A stretch of 64,000 nt of DNA, from NCBI GenBank assembly GCA_963848415.1, contig CAWKDN010000003.1, positions 1 through 64,000 of the forward strand. Reading direction: 5' to 3'. A program made the position numbers and the translations under genes. The stretch comes from CAVQBC01 sp963848415 (GTDB lineage Bacteria; Actinomycetota; Thermoleophilia; Solirubrobacterales; Solirubrobacteraceae). This document shows, in pieces, positions 49,565 through 57,938 of the stretch. Position 1 is the first letter of the stretch, and each line of letters begins with the position of its first letter. The notes below the pieces were generated by a model. The model was not told the origin of the DNA. It saw only the letters and a program-made list of their open reading frames with translations, and did not search any database.

Positions 49565-50502
49565 AGCGCGTCGCCGCACTGGCCTTGGCGCTGGCGGTCC
49601 TCGCGACCGCCGGCTGCGGGCTGGGCGCGGGCGACGAGCCGGCCCGCGACGAGGGCGCCAACGTCCTCGTGACGCGCGACTTCGGGCGCCAGGGGCTCGG
49701 GCGCATCAACTACGACCCGATCCCCGCCTCGGCCACGGTGATGCGCCTGCTGCAGGACCGCTTCGAGGTGCAGACCCGCTACGGCGGCGGCTTCGTGCAG
49801 TCGATCGACGGGGTGACCGGCGGGCGCGATCGCGGTCGCCCGGTCGACTGGTTCTACTACGTCAACGGCATCGAGGCGGGCACCGGCGCCGCCGAACGGC
49901 GTGTGTCCGCAGGGGATCGCATCTGGTGGGACCGCCACGACTGGGGCAAGGCCATGCGCATCCCGGCCGTGGTGGGCTCCTTCCCCGAGCCGTTCCTCTC
50001 CGGCACCGAGGGCAAGCGCCTGCCGATCCGGATCGAGTGCGCGCCCGGCGCCCGGCGCGAGTGCACCGAGGTCGCCAAGCGGCTGGAGATCGCGGGCATC
50101 GACGAGACGGCCACCTCGACGATCGGGCAGATCCAGGAGCGCGAGGTGCTGCGGATCCTGGTCGGCCCGTGGAGCGAGGTGCGCAAGGACCCCGCGACGC
50201 TGCAGCTGGAGCGTGGCCCGCAGGCGTCCGGCGTCTTCGCCCGGCCGGTCGACGGCGGTCGCGGGCTCGAGCTGCTCTCCCCGAGCGGCCGCGTGGTGGA
50301 GCGGGTGGGCGGCGGCACCGGGCTGATCGCCGCCACGAGCCTCGACGACGGCCCGCCGGTCTGGATGGTGACCGGGACGGACGCGATCGGGGTCAGCGCG
50401 GCGGCGGCGGCGCTGCAGCAGGAGCTGCTGCGCAACCGCTTCGGGGCCGTGATCCAGCAGGGCAAGGCCGGCTCGCTGCCGCGCATCGAGGCCGGGACGT
50501 GA
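49561..50502 (+). CDS. DUF4430 lipoprotein, candidate cobalamin-binding surface protein
   Basis: 313 residues. Lipoprotein signal with lipobox 'VLATAGC' (Cys about 20). Residues 35-140 are a clear DUF4430 domain: 'ATVMRLLQDRFEVQTRYGGG', 'FVQSIDGVTGG', 'DWFYYVNGIEAGTG', 'VSAGDRIWWDRHDW'. The remaining 170 residues form a second domain containing 'LPIRIECAPGARRECTEVAK' and 'QIQEREVLRILVGPWSEVR', resembling no family I can name. Being lipid-anchored, it can hand ligand to the membrane transporter encoded downstream. ATGA and GTGA overlaps on both sides. Confidence 0.82.
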   Translation: MKRVAALALALAVLATAGCGLGAGDEPARDEGANVLVTRDFGRQGLGRINYDPIPASATVMRLLQDRFEVQTRYGGGFVQSIDGVTGGRDRGRPVDWFYYVNGIEAGTGAAERRVSAGDRIWWDRHDWGKAMRIPAVVGSFPEPFLSGTEGKRLPIRIECAPGARRECTEVAKRLEIAGIDETATSTIGQIQEREVLRILVGPWSEVRKDPATLQLERGPQASGVFARPVDGGRGLELLSPSGRVVERVGGGTGLIAATSLDDGPPVWMVTGTDAIGVSAAAAALQQELLRNRFGAVIQQGKAGSLPRIEAGT

Positions 50503-51368
50503 CCTACCGGCACCGCGCGAGCCCCCTGCACGCCGCGCGCGCGGTCGTCGGGTCGCTCTACTGCGCGGTGCTGGCCTGGGTGGCGCTGAGCTTCGAGCAT
50601 CCGCTGGTGCTGGCCGCGATGCTGGCGTCGGTCCTGCTCGCCGCGGCGCTGGCCGGCGTCGGGCGGCCCGTGCTGATCGCGCTGGCGTGGGCGCTGCCCT
50701 TCGCCGTGCTGATCGCGCTGGTCAACCCGCTGGTCACACGCGAGGGCCTGACCGTGATCGCCCGCGGCGGCGAGCTGCCCTGGCTCGGCCAGCTCGACGT
50801 CACGCTCGAGGCGACGCTCTACGGCGGGATCTTCGCCCTGCGCGCGCTGATCGTGATCGCCTGCTTCGCGCTGCACTCGGCCGCGGTCGACCCGGACGAG
50901 CTGCTGCGCGCGTTCCGGCGGATCTCGTTCCGCTCGGCCCTGACCGCCGCGCTGGCGACGCGCATGGTGCCCGTGCTGGCCCGCGACGCCCGCCGCCTGC
51001 ACGACGCCCAGCGCTGCCGGCCGGGCGCCCCCGCGTCACGACTGGCGATCGTGCGCGCCGTCGCGGCCGGCGCGCTGGACCGCGCCGTCGACGTCGCCGC
51101 GACGCTCGAGGTGCGCGGCTACGGCCTGGCCGGCCGCGCGCCCCGCCGGCGCGACCCGTGGTCACGCCACGACCTCGCCTTCCTCGCGGGCACGGCCGGC
51201 CTGGTGGCGCTCGCGGTCGCCGCGCACGTCGGCGGCTGGGAGGGCTTCGAGGCCTACCCGCGCTGGACGGCGCCCGTCGATCCCCGGCTGCTGGTCCTGT
51301 GCGCCGCGCTGGCCGCGTGCGCGCTGCTGGGATTCGCCGATCGCCGGGGCGTGGGCGGACGGAGATGA
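50499..51368 (+). CDS. ecfT: ECF transporter transmembrane T component
   Basis: 289 residues, about five to six membrane helices: 'LYCAVLAWVALSFEHPLVLA', 'VLIALAWALPFAVLIALVNP', 'ALRALIVIACFALHSAAV'. The cytoplasmic coupling region includes 'DPDELLRAFRRISFRSAL', 'RMVPVLARDARRLHDAQRCR' and the Arg-Gly motif 'ATLEVRGYG' (203-209) that docks on the ATPases. It links energy from EcfA to the S component. Start GTG overlaps the lipoprotein stop, end overlaps the EcfA start. Confidence 0.87.
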   Translation: MTYRHRASPLHAARAVVGSLYCAVLAWVALSFEHPLVLAAMLASVLLAAALAGVGRPVLIALAWALPFAVLIALVNPLVTREGLTVIARGGELPWLGQLDVTLEATLYGGIFALRALIVIACFALHSAAVDPDELLRAFRRISFRSALTAALATRMVPVLARDARRLHDAQRCRPGAPASRLAIVRAVAAGALDRAVDVAATLEVRGYGLAGRAPRRRDPWSRHDLAFLAGTAGLVALAVAAHVGGWEGFEAYPRWTAPVDPRLLVLCAALAACALLGFADRRGVGGRR

Positions 51369-52969
51369 CCGTGCTCGCCTTCGAGCGGGTGACGTGCACC
51401 TACCCGGGCGCGGAGACCCCCGCGCTGCGGGACGTCGAGCTGCGGGTGGCGCCCGGCGAGTTCGTCGTCCTGGCCGGCGCCTCGGGGTCGGGGAAGTCGA
51501 CGCTGCTGCGGGCGGCGGCCGGGCTCGTCCCGCACTTCCACGGCGGCGAGTTCGCCGGGCGCCTGACCGTCGGCGGCCTCGACACGCGCGAGCACGGCCC
51601 GGCCGAGCTGGCCGCCGTGGCCGGCTTCCTCGCCCAGGAGCCGGAGACCCAGGTGGTCATGGGCACCGTGCGCAACGAGCTCGCCTTCCCGCTGGAGAAC
51701 CGCGGCCTCGGCGCGGCGGCGGTCGCGCGGGGGGTGGAGGAGGCCGCGCTGGCGCTGGGCATCGCCGGCCTGCTGGACCGCCCGACGCACGAGCTCTCCG
51801 GCGGCGAGTTGCAGCGGGTCGCGCTCGGCGCCGCGCTGGCCGCCCGGCCACGGCTCGTGCTACTCGACGAGCCGACCTCGCAGCTCGACCCGGTCGCCGG
51901 CGACGAGCTGCTCGGCGTGCTGCGGCGGCTCAACGAGGAGTGGGGCACGGCCGTGCTGGTCGCCGAGCACCGGCTCGAGCGCTGCCTGGCCGCGGCCGAC
52001 CGGGTGATCGCGCTCGACGGCGGCCGAACGGCCTTTGACGGCCCGCCGCGGGCGTTCCTGCGCTGGGCGCCGGCGATGCTGCGCACCCCCGCCGCCGAGC
52101 TGTTCGCGCAGGCCGGTCTCGAGCCGCCGCCGATCGCGGTCAAGGACGCGCGGCGGACACTCGCGGCAACGGGCTTCGAGCTCACGGCGCCCGCGCCCGC
52201 GCCGGCGCCGGCCCGCCACCGCCGCACGCGCGGCGCCCCGCCCGTGCTGCGGCTGCGCAAGGTGTGGGTCGAGCACCGCGACGGCCCGACCGCGCTCGCC
52301 GGCGCCGACCTCGAGCTCGCCGCGGGCGAGGCGGTTGCCCTGCTGGGGCGCAACGGCGCCGGCAAGTCGACGCTCCTGCGCGTCGCCGCCGGCTTGACGC
52401 GGCCGACGCGCGGCAAGCTGGAGCGCGACGGGCGGGTGGCGCTGCTGCTGCAGACCCCGGGCGACTACTTCCTGCACGATCGCGTCGCCGACGAGCTGGG
52501 TGCGGAGGACCTCCGCGCCGCCGGGCTGGCAGCGCTGGCCGAGCGCCATCCCGCCGACCTCTCCGGCGGCGAGCGCCAGCGGCTCGCGCTCGCCGTCGTG
52601 CTGGCCGGCGAGCCGGCGGCCGTCGTGTGCCTCGACGAGCCCACGCGCGGCATGGACCGCGCGCGCAAGCTGACGCTGGCCGCCCAGTTGCGCGAGCTCG
52701 CCGGCGGCGGGACGGCGGTCGTCGTGGCGACCCACGACGCCGAGTTCGCCGCCGCCTGGGCGCAGCGGGCGGTGCTGCTCGGCGACGGGCGACCGGTCGC
52801 CGACGCGCCGGTCGCGGAGGTGCTCGCCGGCGGCTGGTACTTCGCCACCCAGACCGCGCGCGTCCTCGGCGGGGCGGGCGCCGCCCTGCTGCCGGCCGAG
52901 GGCGCGGCGTGGCTGCGCGCGGCGGCGTCGGCGCGCGCGGCGGCAGCAGCCGAGGAGGTCGTCGCATGA
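51365..52969 (+). CDS. ECF transporter ATPase, two ABC domains fused in one chain (EcfA-A')
   Basis: 534 residues. First domain (1-240): Walker A 'GASGSGKSTLLRAAAGL', Q-loop 'FLAQEPETQVVMGTV', signature 'HELSGGELQRVALG', Walker B 'LVLLDEPTSQLDPVA', H-loop 'LVAEHRLERCL'. Second domain (about 285-510): Walker A 'LGRNGAGKSTLLRVAAGL', signature 'ADLSGGERQRLALAV', Walker B 'VVCLDEPTRGMDRA', H-loop 'VVATHDAEFAAAWA'. A Pro/Ala linker joins them. 'QEPETQVVMGTVRNELAF' is typical of EcfA. Both sites look competent. ATGA overlaps on both sides. Confidence 0.9.
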   Translation: MTVLAFERVTCTYPGAETPALRDVELRVAPGEFVVLAGASGSGKSTLLRAAAGLVPHFHGGEFAGRLTVGGLDTREHGPAELAAVAGFLAQEPETQVVMGTVRNELAFPLENRGLGAAAVARGVEEAALALGIAGLLDRPTHELSGGELQRVALGAALAARPRLVLLDEPTSQLDPVAGDELLGVLRRLNEEWGTAVLVAEHRLERCLAAADRVIALDGGRTAFDGPPRAFLRWAPAMLRTPAAELFAQAGLEPPPIAVKDARRTLAATGFELTAPAPAPAPARHRRTRGAPPVLRLRKVWVEHRDGPTALAGADLELAAGEAVALLGRNGAGKSTLLRVAAGLTRPTRGKLERDGRVALLLQTPGDYFLHDRVADELGAEDLRAAGLAALAERHPADLSGGERQRLALAVVLAGEPAAVVCLDEPTRGMDRARKLTLAAQLRELAGGGTAVVVATHDAEFAAAWAQRAVLLGDGRPVADAPVAEVLAGGWYFATQTARVLGGAGAALLPAEGAAWLRAAASARAAAAAEEVVA

Positions 52970-54768
52970 CCTGGCTCGTGGCGTCCTTCGGCATCCTCGG
53001 CGTCGCGCTGGTCGCCGGCTTCGCGTGGTACGAGCGCTCGCATCCGACCGCCCGCGTGCTCGCGCTGATCGCGACGCTGGCCGCGCTCGCCGCCCTCGGC
53101 CGCGTGGCCTTCGCCCCGCTGCCCAACGTCAAGCCGACGACCGACATCGTCCTGCTGACCGGCTACGTGCTGGGCGGTGCGCCGGGCTTCGCGGTCGGCG
53201 CGGTCGCCGCGCTGGCCTCCAACGTCTTCTTCGGCCAGGGCCCGTGGACCCCGTGGCAGATGGTCGGCTGGGGCGGCGTCGGCCTGCTCGGCGCCGGGCT
53301 GGCGCGACTCGCCGGCCGCGAGCTCGGGCGCGTCGGCCTGGCGAGCGCCTGCTTCGTCGCGGGGCTCGGCTTCGGGGCGGTGATGAACCTGTCGCTGTGG
53401 GTGACCTTCTCGGGCGACCACTCGCTCGAGAAGCTCGGCTTCTTCTTCGCCACCTCGCTGCCGTTCGACCTCGCCCACGCGATCGGCAACGCGCTGTTCT
53501 GCCTGGCCTTCGGGCCGGCGCTCGTGCGCATGCTGCAGCGCTACCGGATGCGCTTCGAGGTGACCTGGCGCCCGGCGCTGGGCGCCGGCGGCGCTGCTGC
53601 GGTGCTGCTCGCGCTGGTCATGGCGGCCGGGCTCGCCCTTCCGCCGCAGGCACCCGCGCAGGTGCCGCGCGCCTCGGTCGCCTACCTGGAGCGCGCGCAG
53701 AACGCCGACGGCGGCTTCGGCGGCGCGCCCGGGCAGCGCTCGACGCAGCTCTACACCGGCTGGGCGGCGCTCGGGCTGGCGGCGGCGGGCCGCAACCCGC
53801 TCGACGTCAGCCGGCGCAGCAGCATCGCGGCCTACGTGCGGGCCAACGCGCGCGAGCTCTCAGACCTCGGCGAGCTCGAGCGCACGATCATGGTGGCCGG
53901 CGCGGCCGGGGTCTCCCCGCAGCGGCTGAGCGGGCGCGACCTCGTGGGCGAGCTCGTGCGCAAGCGCGGCCGCGACGGCTCGTTCGCGGGCCGGGTGAAC
54001 ACCACCAGCTTCGCGGTGCTCGCGTTGCGCAGCGCCGGGCGCTCGACCGGCGACCGGACGGTCCGGGCCGCAGGCGGCTGGATCACCGGGCAGGCCAACC
54101 GCGACGGCGGCTACAACTTCGGCGGCCGCGGCGGGCCGTCCGGGATCGACGACACCGGCGCCGCGCTGCAGGCGCTCGTGGCGGCCGGCCGGCGGCGCTC
54201 ACGCGTAGTGCGCCGCGCGGCGAGCTTCCTCGTGACGCGTCAGAACGCCGACGGCGGCTACCCGCTGGTGCCGGGCGGCGGCTCCAACGCCCAGAGCACG
54301 GCGTGGGCGATCCAGGGCCTGCTCGCCGCGGGGCGCGATCCCGCGCGCGTGCGGCGGGGCGGCTCGCGCACGCCCGTCGACTACCTGCGGACGCTCGTGA
54401 CCGGCTCGGGCGCGGTCCGCTACTCGCGCACGAGCGCGCAGACGCCGGTGTGGGTCACCGCCCAGGCGCTGGCGGCGCTGGCCGGGCGGCCGTTCCCGCT
54501 GGGCGCGGTGCCGAGGGCCCGGCGGGCCGCGGCGCCACGTGCGTCCGCGGCGCCGGCACCCCGCCGGCGTGCCCCGCGCTCCGTCCCCGCCGCGCCGGAG
54601 CCGACCGCCAGGCCCAGTGCGCCCGCCTCGCCGGCGCCGGCGCCCGCCGCACCCGAGCCGCAACCCGTCGCCGCCCCGCGGACCGGCCCGCCCACCGCGG
54701 CAGCCCTGCCCGCCCGGGCGCGGGCGGCGGGAGAGCTCGTGGCGCTGCTCGCCGGCGCGACGCGCTGA
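52966..54768 (+). CDS. ECF substrate-binding S component fused to an extracytoplasmic six-repeat alpha/alpha-toroid domain
   Basis: 600 residues. Residues 1-185: S component with about six membrane helices and the motif 'GQGPWTPWQMVGWGGVGLLG'. Residues about 203-225: an additional helix 'AAAVLLALVMAAGLAL'. Residues about 230-505: six helical-pair repeats of the prenyltransferase/squalene-cyclase type, with the turn motifs 'AQNADGGFGG', 'KRGRDGSFAG', 'ANRDGGYNFGG' and 'RQNADGGYPL'. Residues 510-600: a Pro/Ala/Arg-rich tail. Six repeats close into an alpha6/alpha6 barrel, the fold of the N-terminal domain of intrinsic factor/transcobalamin. If the S part has its N-terminus inside, the seventh helix places the toroid outside. 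Last gene of the riboswitch operon. Confidence 0.85.
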   Translation: MTWLVASFGILGVALVAGFAWYERSHPTARVLALIATLAALAALGRVAFAPLPNVKPTTDIVLLTGYVLGGAPGFAVGAVAALASNVFFGQGPWTPWQMVGWGGVGLLGAGLARLAGRELGRVGLASACFVAGLGFGAVMNLSLWVTFSGDHSLEKLGFFFATSLPFDLAHAIGNALFCLAFGPALVRMLQRYRMRFEVTWRPALGAGGAAAVLLALVMAAGLALPPQAPAQVPRASVAYLERAQNADGGFGGAPGQRSTQLYTGWAALGLAAAGRNPLDVSRRSSIAAYVRANARELSDLGELERTIMVAGAAGVSPQRLSGRDLVGELVRKRGRDGSFAGRVNTTSFAVLALRSAGRSTGDRTVRAAGGWITGQANRDGGYNFGGRGGPSGIDDTGAALQALVAAGRRRSRVVRRAASFLVTRQNADGGYPLVPGGGSNAQSTAWAIQGLLAAGRDPARVRRGGSRTPVDYLRTLVTGSGAVRYSRTSAQTPVWVTAQALAALAGRPFPLGAVPRARRAAAPRASAAPAPRRRAPRSVPAAPEPTARPSAPASPAPAPAAPEPQPVAAPRTGPPTAAALPARARAAGELVALLAGATR

Positions 54769-54862
54769 GCGCCTGCGCACCCCCCGATCGTCTGGGATTT
54801 CGGATACCAGCAGCCCGAGCGTGACGCGTCGCCGTCTCCGGGCCTGTACCTTTCGCCGCCCC

Positions 54863-56015
54863 ATGCGCGTCGGTGTCCCCAAGGAGTCGGCCGAGGGCGA
54901 GCGTCGGGTCGCGCTCGTTCCCGACATCATCAAGAAGCTCACGAACGCCGGTCACGAGGTGGTGATCGAGGCGGGCGCGGGCGACCAGGCGCGGCATCCC
55001 GGACGAGCTGCTGGTCGACGCGGGCGCGAGCACCGGCGACCCGTGGGCGGCCGACATCGTGGTCAAGGTCGCGGCGCCCAGCGCCGAGGAGACGTCCAGG
55101 CTCGGCTCCGACGGAGTGCTGATCGGCTTCCTGGGCCCGTTGACGAACCCGGAGGGGACGCGGGCGCTGGCGGAGGCCGGCGTGACCAGCTTCGCGATGG
55201 AGGCGATCCCGCGGATCAGCCGCGCGCAGTCGATGGACGCGCTCTCGAGCCAGGCGACGGTCGGCGGCTACCTCGCGGTGCTGATCGCCGCGCGCGAGAT
55301 GCCGCGCTTCTTCCCGATGCTGATGACCGCGGCTGGCACGATCCCCCCGGCGCAGGTGCTGGTCCTCGGCGCCGGCGTGGCGGGTCTGCAGGCGATCGCG
55401 ACGTCTCGCCGGCTCGGTGCGGTGGTGACGGCGTTCGACGTGCGCTCCGCCGTCAAGGAGCAGGTGCAGTCGCTGGGGGCGAAGTTCCTCGAGGTCGAGG
55501 GCTCGGCGGACGCCGAGGGGGCCGGCGGCTACGCGCGCGAGCTGACCGAGGAAGAGCAGCAGGCCCAGCGCGACACCCTGGCCAAGCAGATCGGCAAGTC
55601 AGACGTGGTGATCACGACGGCGCTGGTACCGGGCCGGCCCGCACCGCGGCTGGTGACCGCCGACGCGGTGCACGCGATGAAGCCGGGGTCGGTGGTGGTC
55701 GACCTGGCCGGCGAGGCGGGCGGCAACTGCGAGCTGACCGAGCCGGGCGAGACGATCCGCACCGACAACGGCGTGGTGATCGCGGCGCCCCTGAATCTGC
55801 CCTCTGAGATGCCCGAGCACGCCTCGCAGCTCTACGCGCGCAACGTGCAGTCGCTGCTTGAGCTGATGAGCGGCGACGAGGGCGCGCTCGAGCTGGACTT
55901 CGAGGACGAGATCATCAAGGGCGCGTGCATCACCCGCGACGGCGAGATCGTCCACGAGGCGGCGCGCAAGACCGCCGAGGAGCGCCCCGCCACCGGAACC
56001 GAAGCCCCCGCCTAG
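54863..56015 (+). CDS. pntAA: Proton-translocating NAD(P) transhydrogenase alpha-1 (dI) subunit, one frame break near 54990
   Basis: About 384 residues. Starts 'MRVGVPKESAEGERRVALVP', the alanine-dehydrogenase/transhydrogenase N-terminus. After one extra base in 'caggcgcggcatc' the frame continues with 'VKVAAPSAEETSRLG' and 'SFAMEAIPRISRAQSMDALSSQA', a region typical of the dI subunit. The NAD-binding 'VLVLGAGVAGLQAIATSRRL' follows and then 'AFDVRSAVKEQVQSLGAKFLE'. It binds NAD(H). The soluble dI is separate from the membrane part, as in three-subunit enzymes. Both halves are conserved, so an indel error is likely. Confidence 0.9.
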
Positions 56016-56027
56016 GAGAAGCCGACC

Positions 56028-56423
56028 ATGGACCTGCTGACCGAGCTGGCCATCCTGGTGCTCGCCGCCTTCGTGGGCTTCGAGGTGATCTCCAAGGTGC
56101 CCAACACGCTCCACACGCCGCTGATGAGCGGGACGAACGCGATCCACGGCATCGTGCTGCTCGGCGGGCTGATCGTGATCGGCGAGGCGAGCGGCGTGCT
56201 GGAGAACACCCTGCTGGTGATCGCGATCGCCTTCGGCACGATCAACGTGATCGGCGGCTTCCTGGTCACCGACCGGATGCTCGGGATGTTCAAGCGCAAG
56301 CCCGATCCGCAGAAGCTGGCCGCCAAGGTCGAGGCCGAAGAGGACGAGGGCGGCGCCCCTCCGGCCGACGGCGCCGGGCCGGCGGCCGAGCCCGAGCGTG
56401 TGGGGGAGGGCGCCGCGCGATGA
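56028..56423 (+). CDS. pntAB: NAD(P) transhydrogenase alpha-2 subunit
   Basis: 131 residues. Three membrane helices: 'LTELAILVLAAFVGFEVISKV', 'HTPLMSGTNAIHGIVLLGGL' (with the family's 'P..LH.PLMSGTNAI'), and 'ENTLLVIAIAFGTINVIGGFLV'. The tail 'DRMLGMFKRKPDPQKLAA' plus an acidic Ala/Glu extension of about 30 residues follows. It forms half of the membrane proton channel. An AGGAG ribosome site lies between the upstream stop and the ATG; the stop overlaps the pntB start. Confidence 0.92.
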   Translation: MDLLTELAILVLAAFVGFEVISKVPNTLHTPLMSGTNAIHGIVLLGGLIVIGEASGVLENTLLVIAIAFGTINVIGGFLVTDRMLGMFKRKPDPQKLAAKVEAEEDEGGAPPADGAGPAAEPERVGEGAAR

Positions 56424-57808
56424 GCCGCGCCGACGTCATCACGATCCTCTACATCGTCGCCTTCAGCCTGTTCATCATCGGGCTGCGGATGCTCAAGGGC
56501 CCGCGCACCGCGGTGCGCGGCAACCTGGTCGCGGCGGGCGGGATGGCGATCGCGGTGTTCGCGACGCTGATCGACGAGCGCTCGGGCCAGTACGGCCTGA
56601 TCGCCGCCGGCGTGCTGATCGGGACGGCGGTCGGGATCCCGAGCGCGCGCTCGGTGAAGATGACCGCGATGCCGCAGATGGTCGCGCTGTTCAACGGCGT
56701 GGGCGGCGGCGCGGTGGCGCTGATCAGCGTCGTGGAGTTCCGCGAGGCGGGCGGCGACATGCCGCTCGAGCAGCTGATCCCGACGCTGTTCGCGGCGATC
56801 ATCGGCTCGATCAGCTTCTGGGGCTCGAACGTCGCCTTCGGCAAGCTGCAGGAGCTGATCTCCGGCCGGCCGCTCAAGCTGCCCGGCGGCTCGGCGGTCA
56901 ACCTCGTGCTCGCGGTCGTCGTGGTGGGTCTCGCGGCGGTGATCGCTGCCGGCTCTGAGTCCGAGCTGCTCTTCTGGCTGATCCTGCTGGTCGCGGGGCT
57001 GCTCGGCGTGCTCGCCGTGCTGCCGATCGGCGGCGCGGACATGCCGGTCGTGATCTCCACCCTGAACGCCTTCACCGGCCTGTCGGCCGCGGCGGCGGGG
57101 ATGGCGCTGGACAACATCGCGCTCATCGTCGCGGGCATGCTGGTCGGCGCCTCGGGCTCGATCCTGACCAAGCAGATGGCCGAGGCGATGAACCGCTCGA
57201 TCGGCAACGTGTTCTTCGGCGGCTTCGGCGGCGGCGGGGCGCTGCCGGCGGCGGTCGGCGACGACGGGCAGCCAAAGCAGGCGAAGTCCACCAGCGCCGC
57301 CGACGTGGCCATCCAGCTTTCCTACGCCCGCCTCGTGGTGGTCGTGCCCGGCTACGGCATGGCCGTCGCCCAGGCCCAGCGCGCGGTCGCCGACCTGGCC
57401 GCCGAGCTCGAGAAGCGCGACGTCGAGGTGCTCTACGCCATCCATCCCGTCGCGGGGCGGATGCCCGGCCACATGAACGTGCTGCTGGCCGAGGCCGACG
57501 TGCCCTACGACAAGCTCAAGGAGATGGACGACATCAACCCGGAGTTCAACCGGACCGACGTCGCCCTGATCATCGGCGCCAACGACGTCACCAACCCCTC
57601 CGCGCGCGACGTCCCCGACAGCCCGATCTACGGCATGCCGATCCTCGACGTCGACAAGGCCAGCTCGGTCGTCGTGCTCAAGCGCTCGATGAGCTCCGGC
57701 TTCGCCGGCATCGACAACCCGCTCTTCTACGCCGACCAGACCTCGATGCTCTTCGGGGACGCGAAGGCGTCGGTGGGGGAGGTGCTGGCGGAGGTGCAGG
57801 AGTTGTAA
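56420..57808 (+). CDS. pntB: NAD(P) transhydrogenase beta subunit
   Basis: 462 residues. The membrane half has about nine helices ('MTAMPQMVALFNGVGGGAVALI', 'NAFTGLSAAAAGMALDNIALI', 'GASGSILTKQMAEAMNRS'). The NADP-binding dIII is at the C-terminus: 'VVVVPGYGMAVAQAQRAVADLA', 'VLYAIHPVAGRMPGHMNVLLAEA', 'VALIIGANDVTNPSARD', 'SSVVVLKRSMSSGFAGIDNPLF'. With the alpha subunits it couples hydride transfer from NADH to NADP+ to proton flow, supplying NADPH. The stop codon lies inside a long inverted repeat. Confidence 0.93.
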   Translation: MSRADVITILYIVAFSLFIIGLRMLKGPRTAVRGNLVAAGGMAIAVFATLIDERSGQYGLIAAGVLIGTAVGIPSARSVKMTAMPQMVALFNGVGGGAVALISVVEFREAGGDMPLEQLIPTLFAAIIGSISFWGSNVAFGKLQELISGRPLKLPGGSAVNLVLAVVVVGLAAVIAAGSESELLFWLILLVAGLLGVLAVLPIGGADMPVVISTLNAFTGLSAAAAGMALDNIALIVAGMLVGASGSILTKQMAEAMNRSIGNVFFGGFGGGGALPAAVGDDGQPKQAKSTSAADVAIQLSYARLVVVVPGYGMAVAQAQRAVADLAAELEKRDVEVLYAIHPVAGRMPGHMNVLLAEADVPYDKLKEMDDINPEFNRTDVALIIGANDVTNPSARDVPDSPIYGMPILDVDKASSVVVLKRSMSSGFAGIDNPLFYADQTSMLFGDAKASVGEVLAEVQEL

Positions 57809-57938
57809 CGTCGCCGAAGGCGAGCGCTCTGCGCTCGCCTGGCAGGCGAAAGCCTTCTCCGCGCTCCGGGCTCATTGGATAAGGGGTTCGCCTGCCAGGC
57901 GAGTCGCGCTTGCGGCGCGCTCGCCTTCGGCGTCGTTA
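57806..57938. terminator. Long inverted repeat spanning two convergent stop codons (bidirectional terminator-like)
   Basis: GCCGAAGGCGAGCGC (57813-57827) pairs with 57917-57931 over 15 bp, and the 17 bp at 57834-57850 pairs with 57887-57903. Internal loops are 6 and 13 bases and the central loop is 36 bases. With one mismatch the pairing extends to the TAA of pntB and the TTA (TAA on the reverse) of the next gene. A nested hairpin GGCGAGCGC-TCT-GCGCTCGCC lies in the left arm. Likely stops transcription both ways. Confidence 0.65.

Noticed and set aside
53690..54480. The toroid domain as a terpene cyclase or protein prenyltransferase enzyme
   Set aside because: It shares the repeat fold and DGG turns, but no DxDD, DxD-type or zinc ligand motif is visible, and the context is a cobalamin-controlled transporter.
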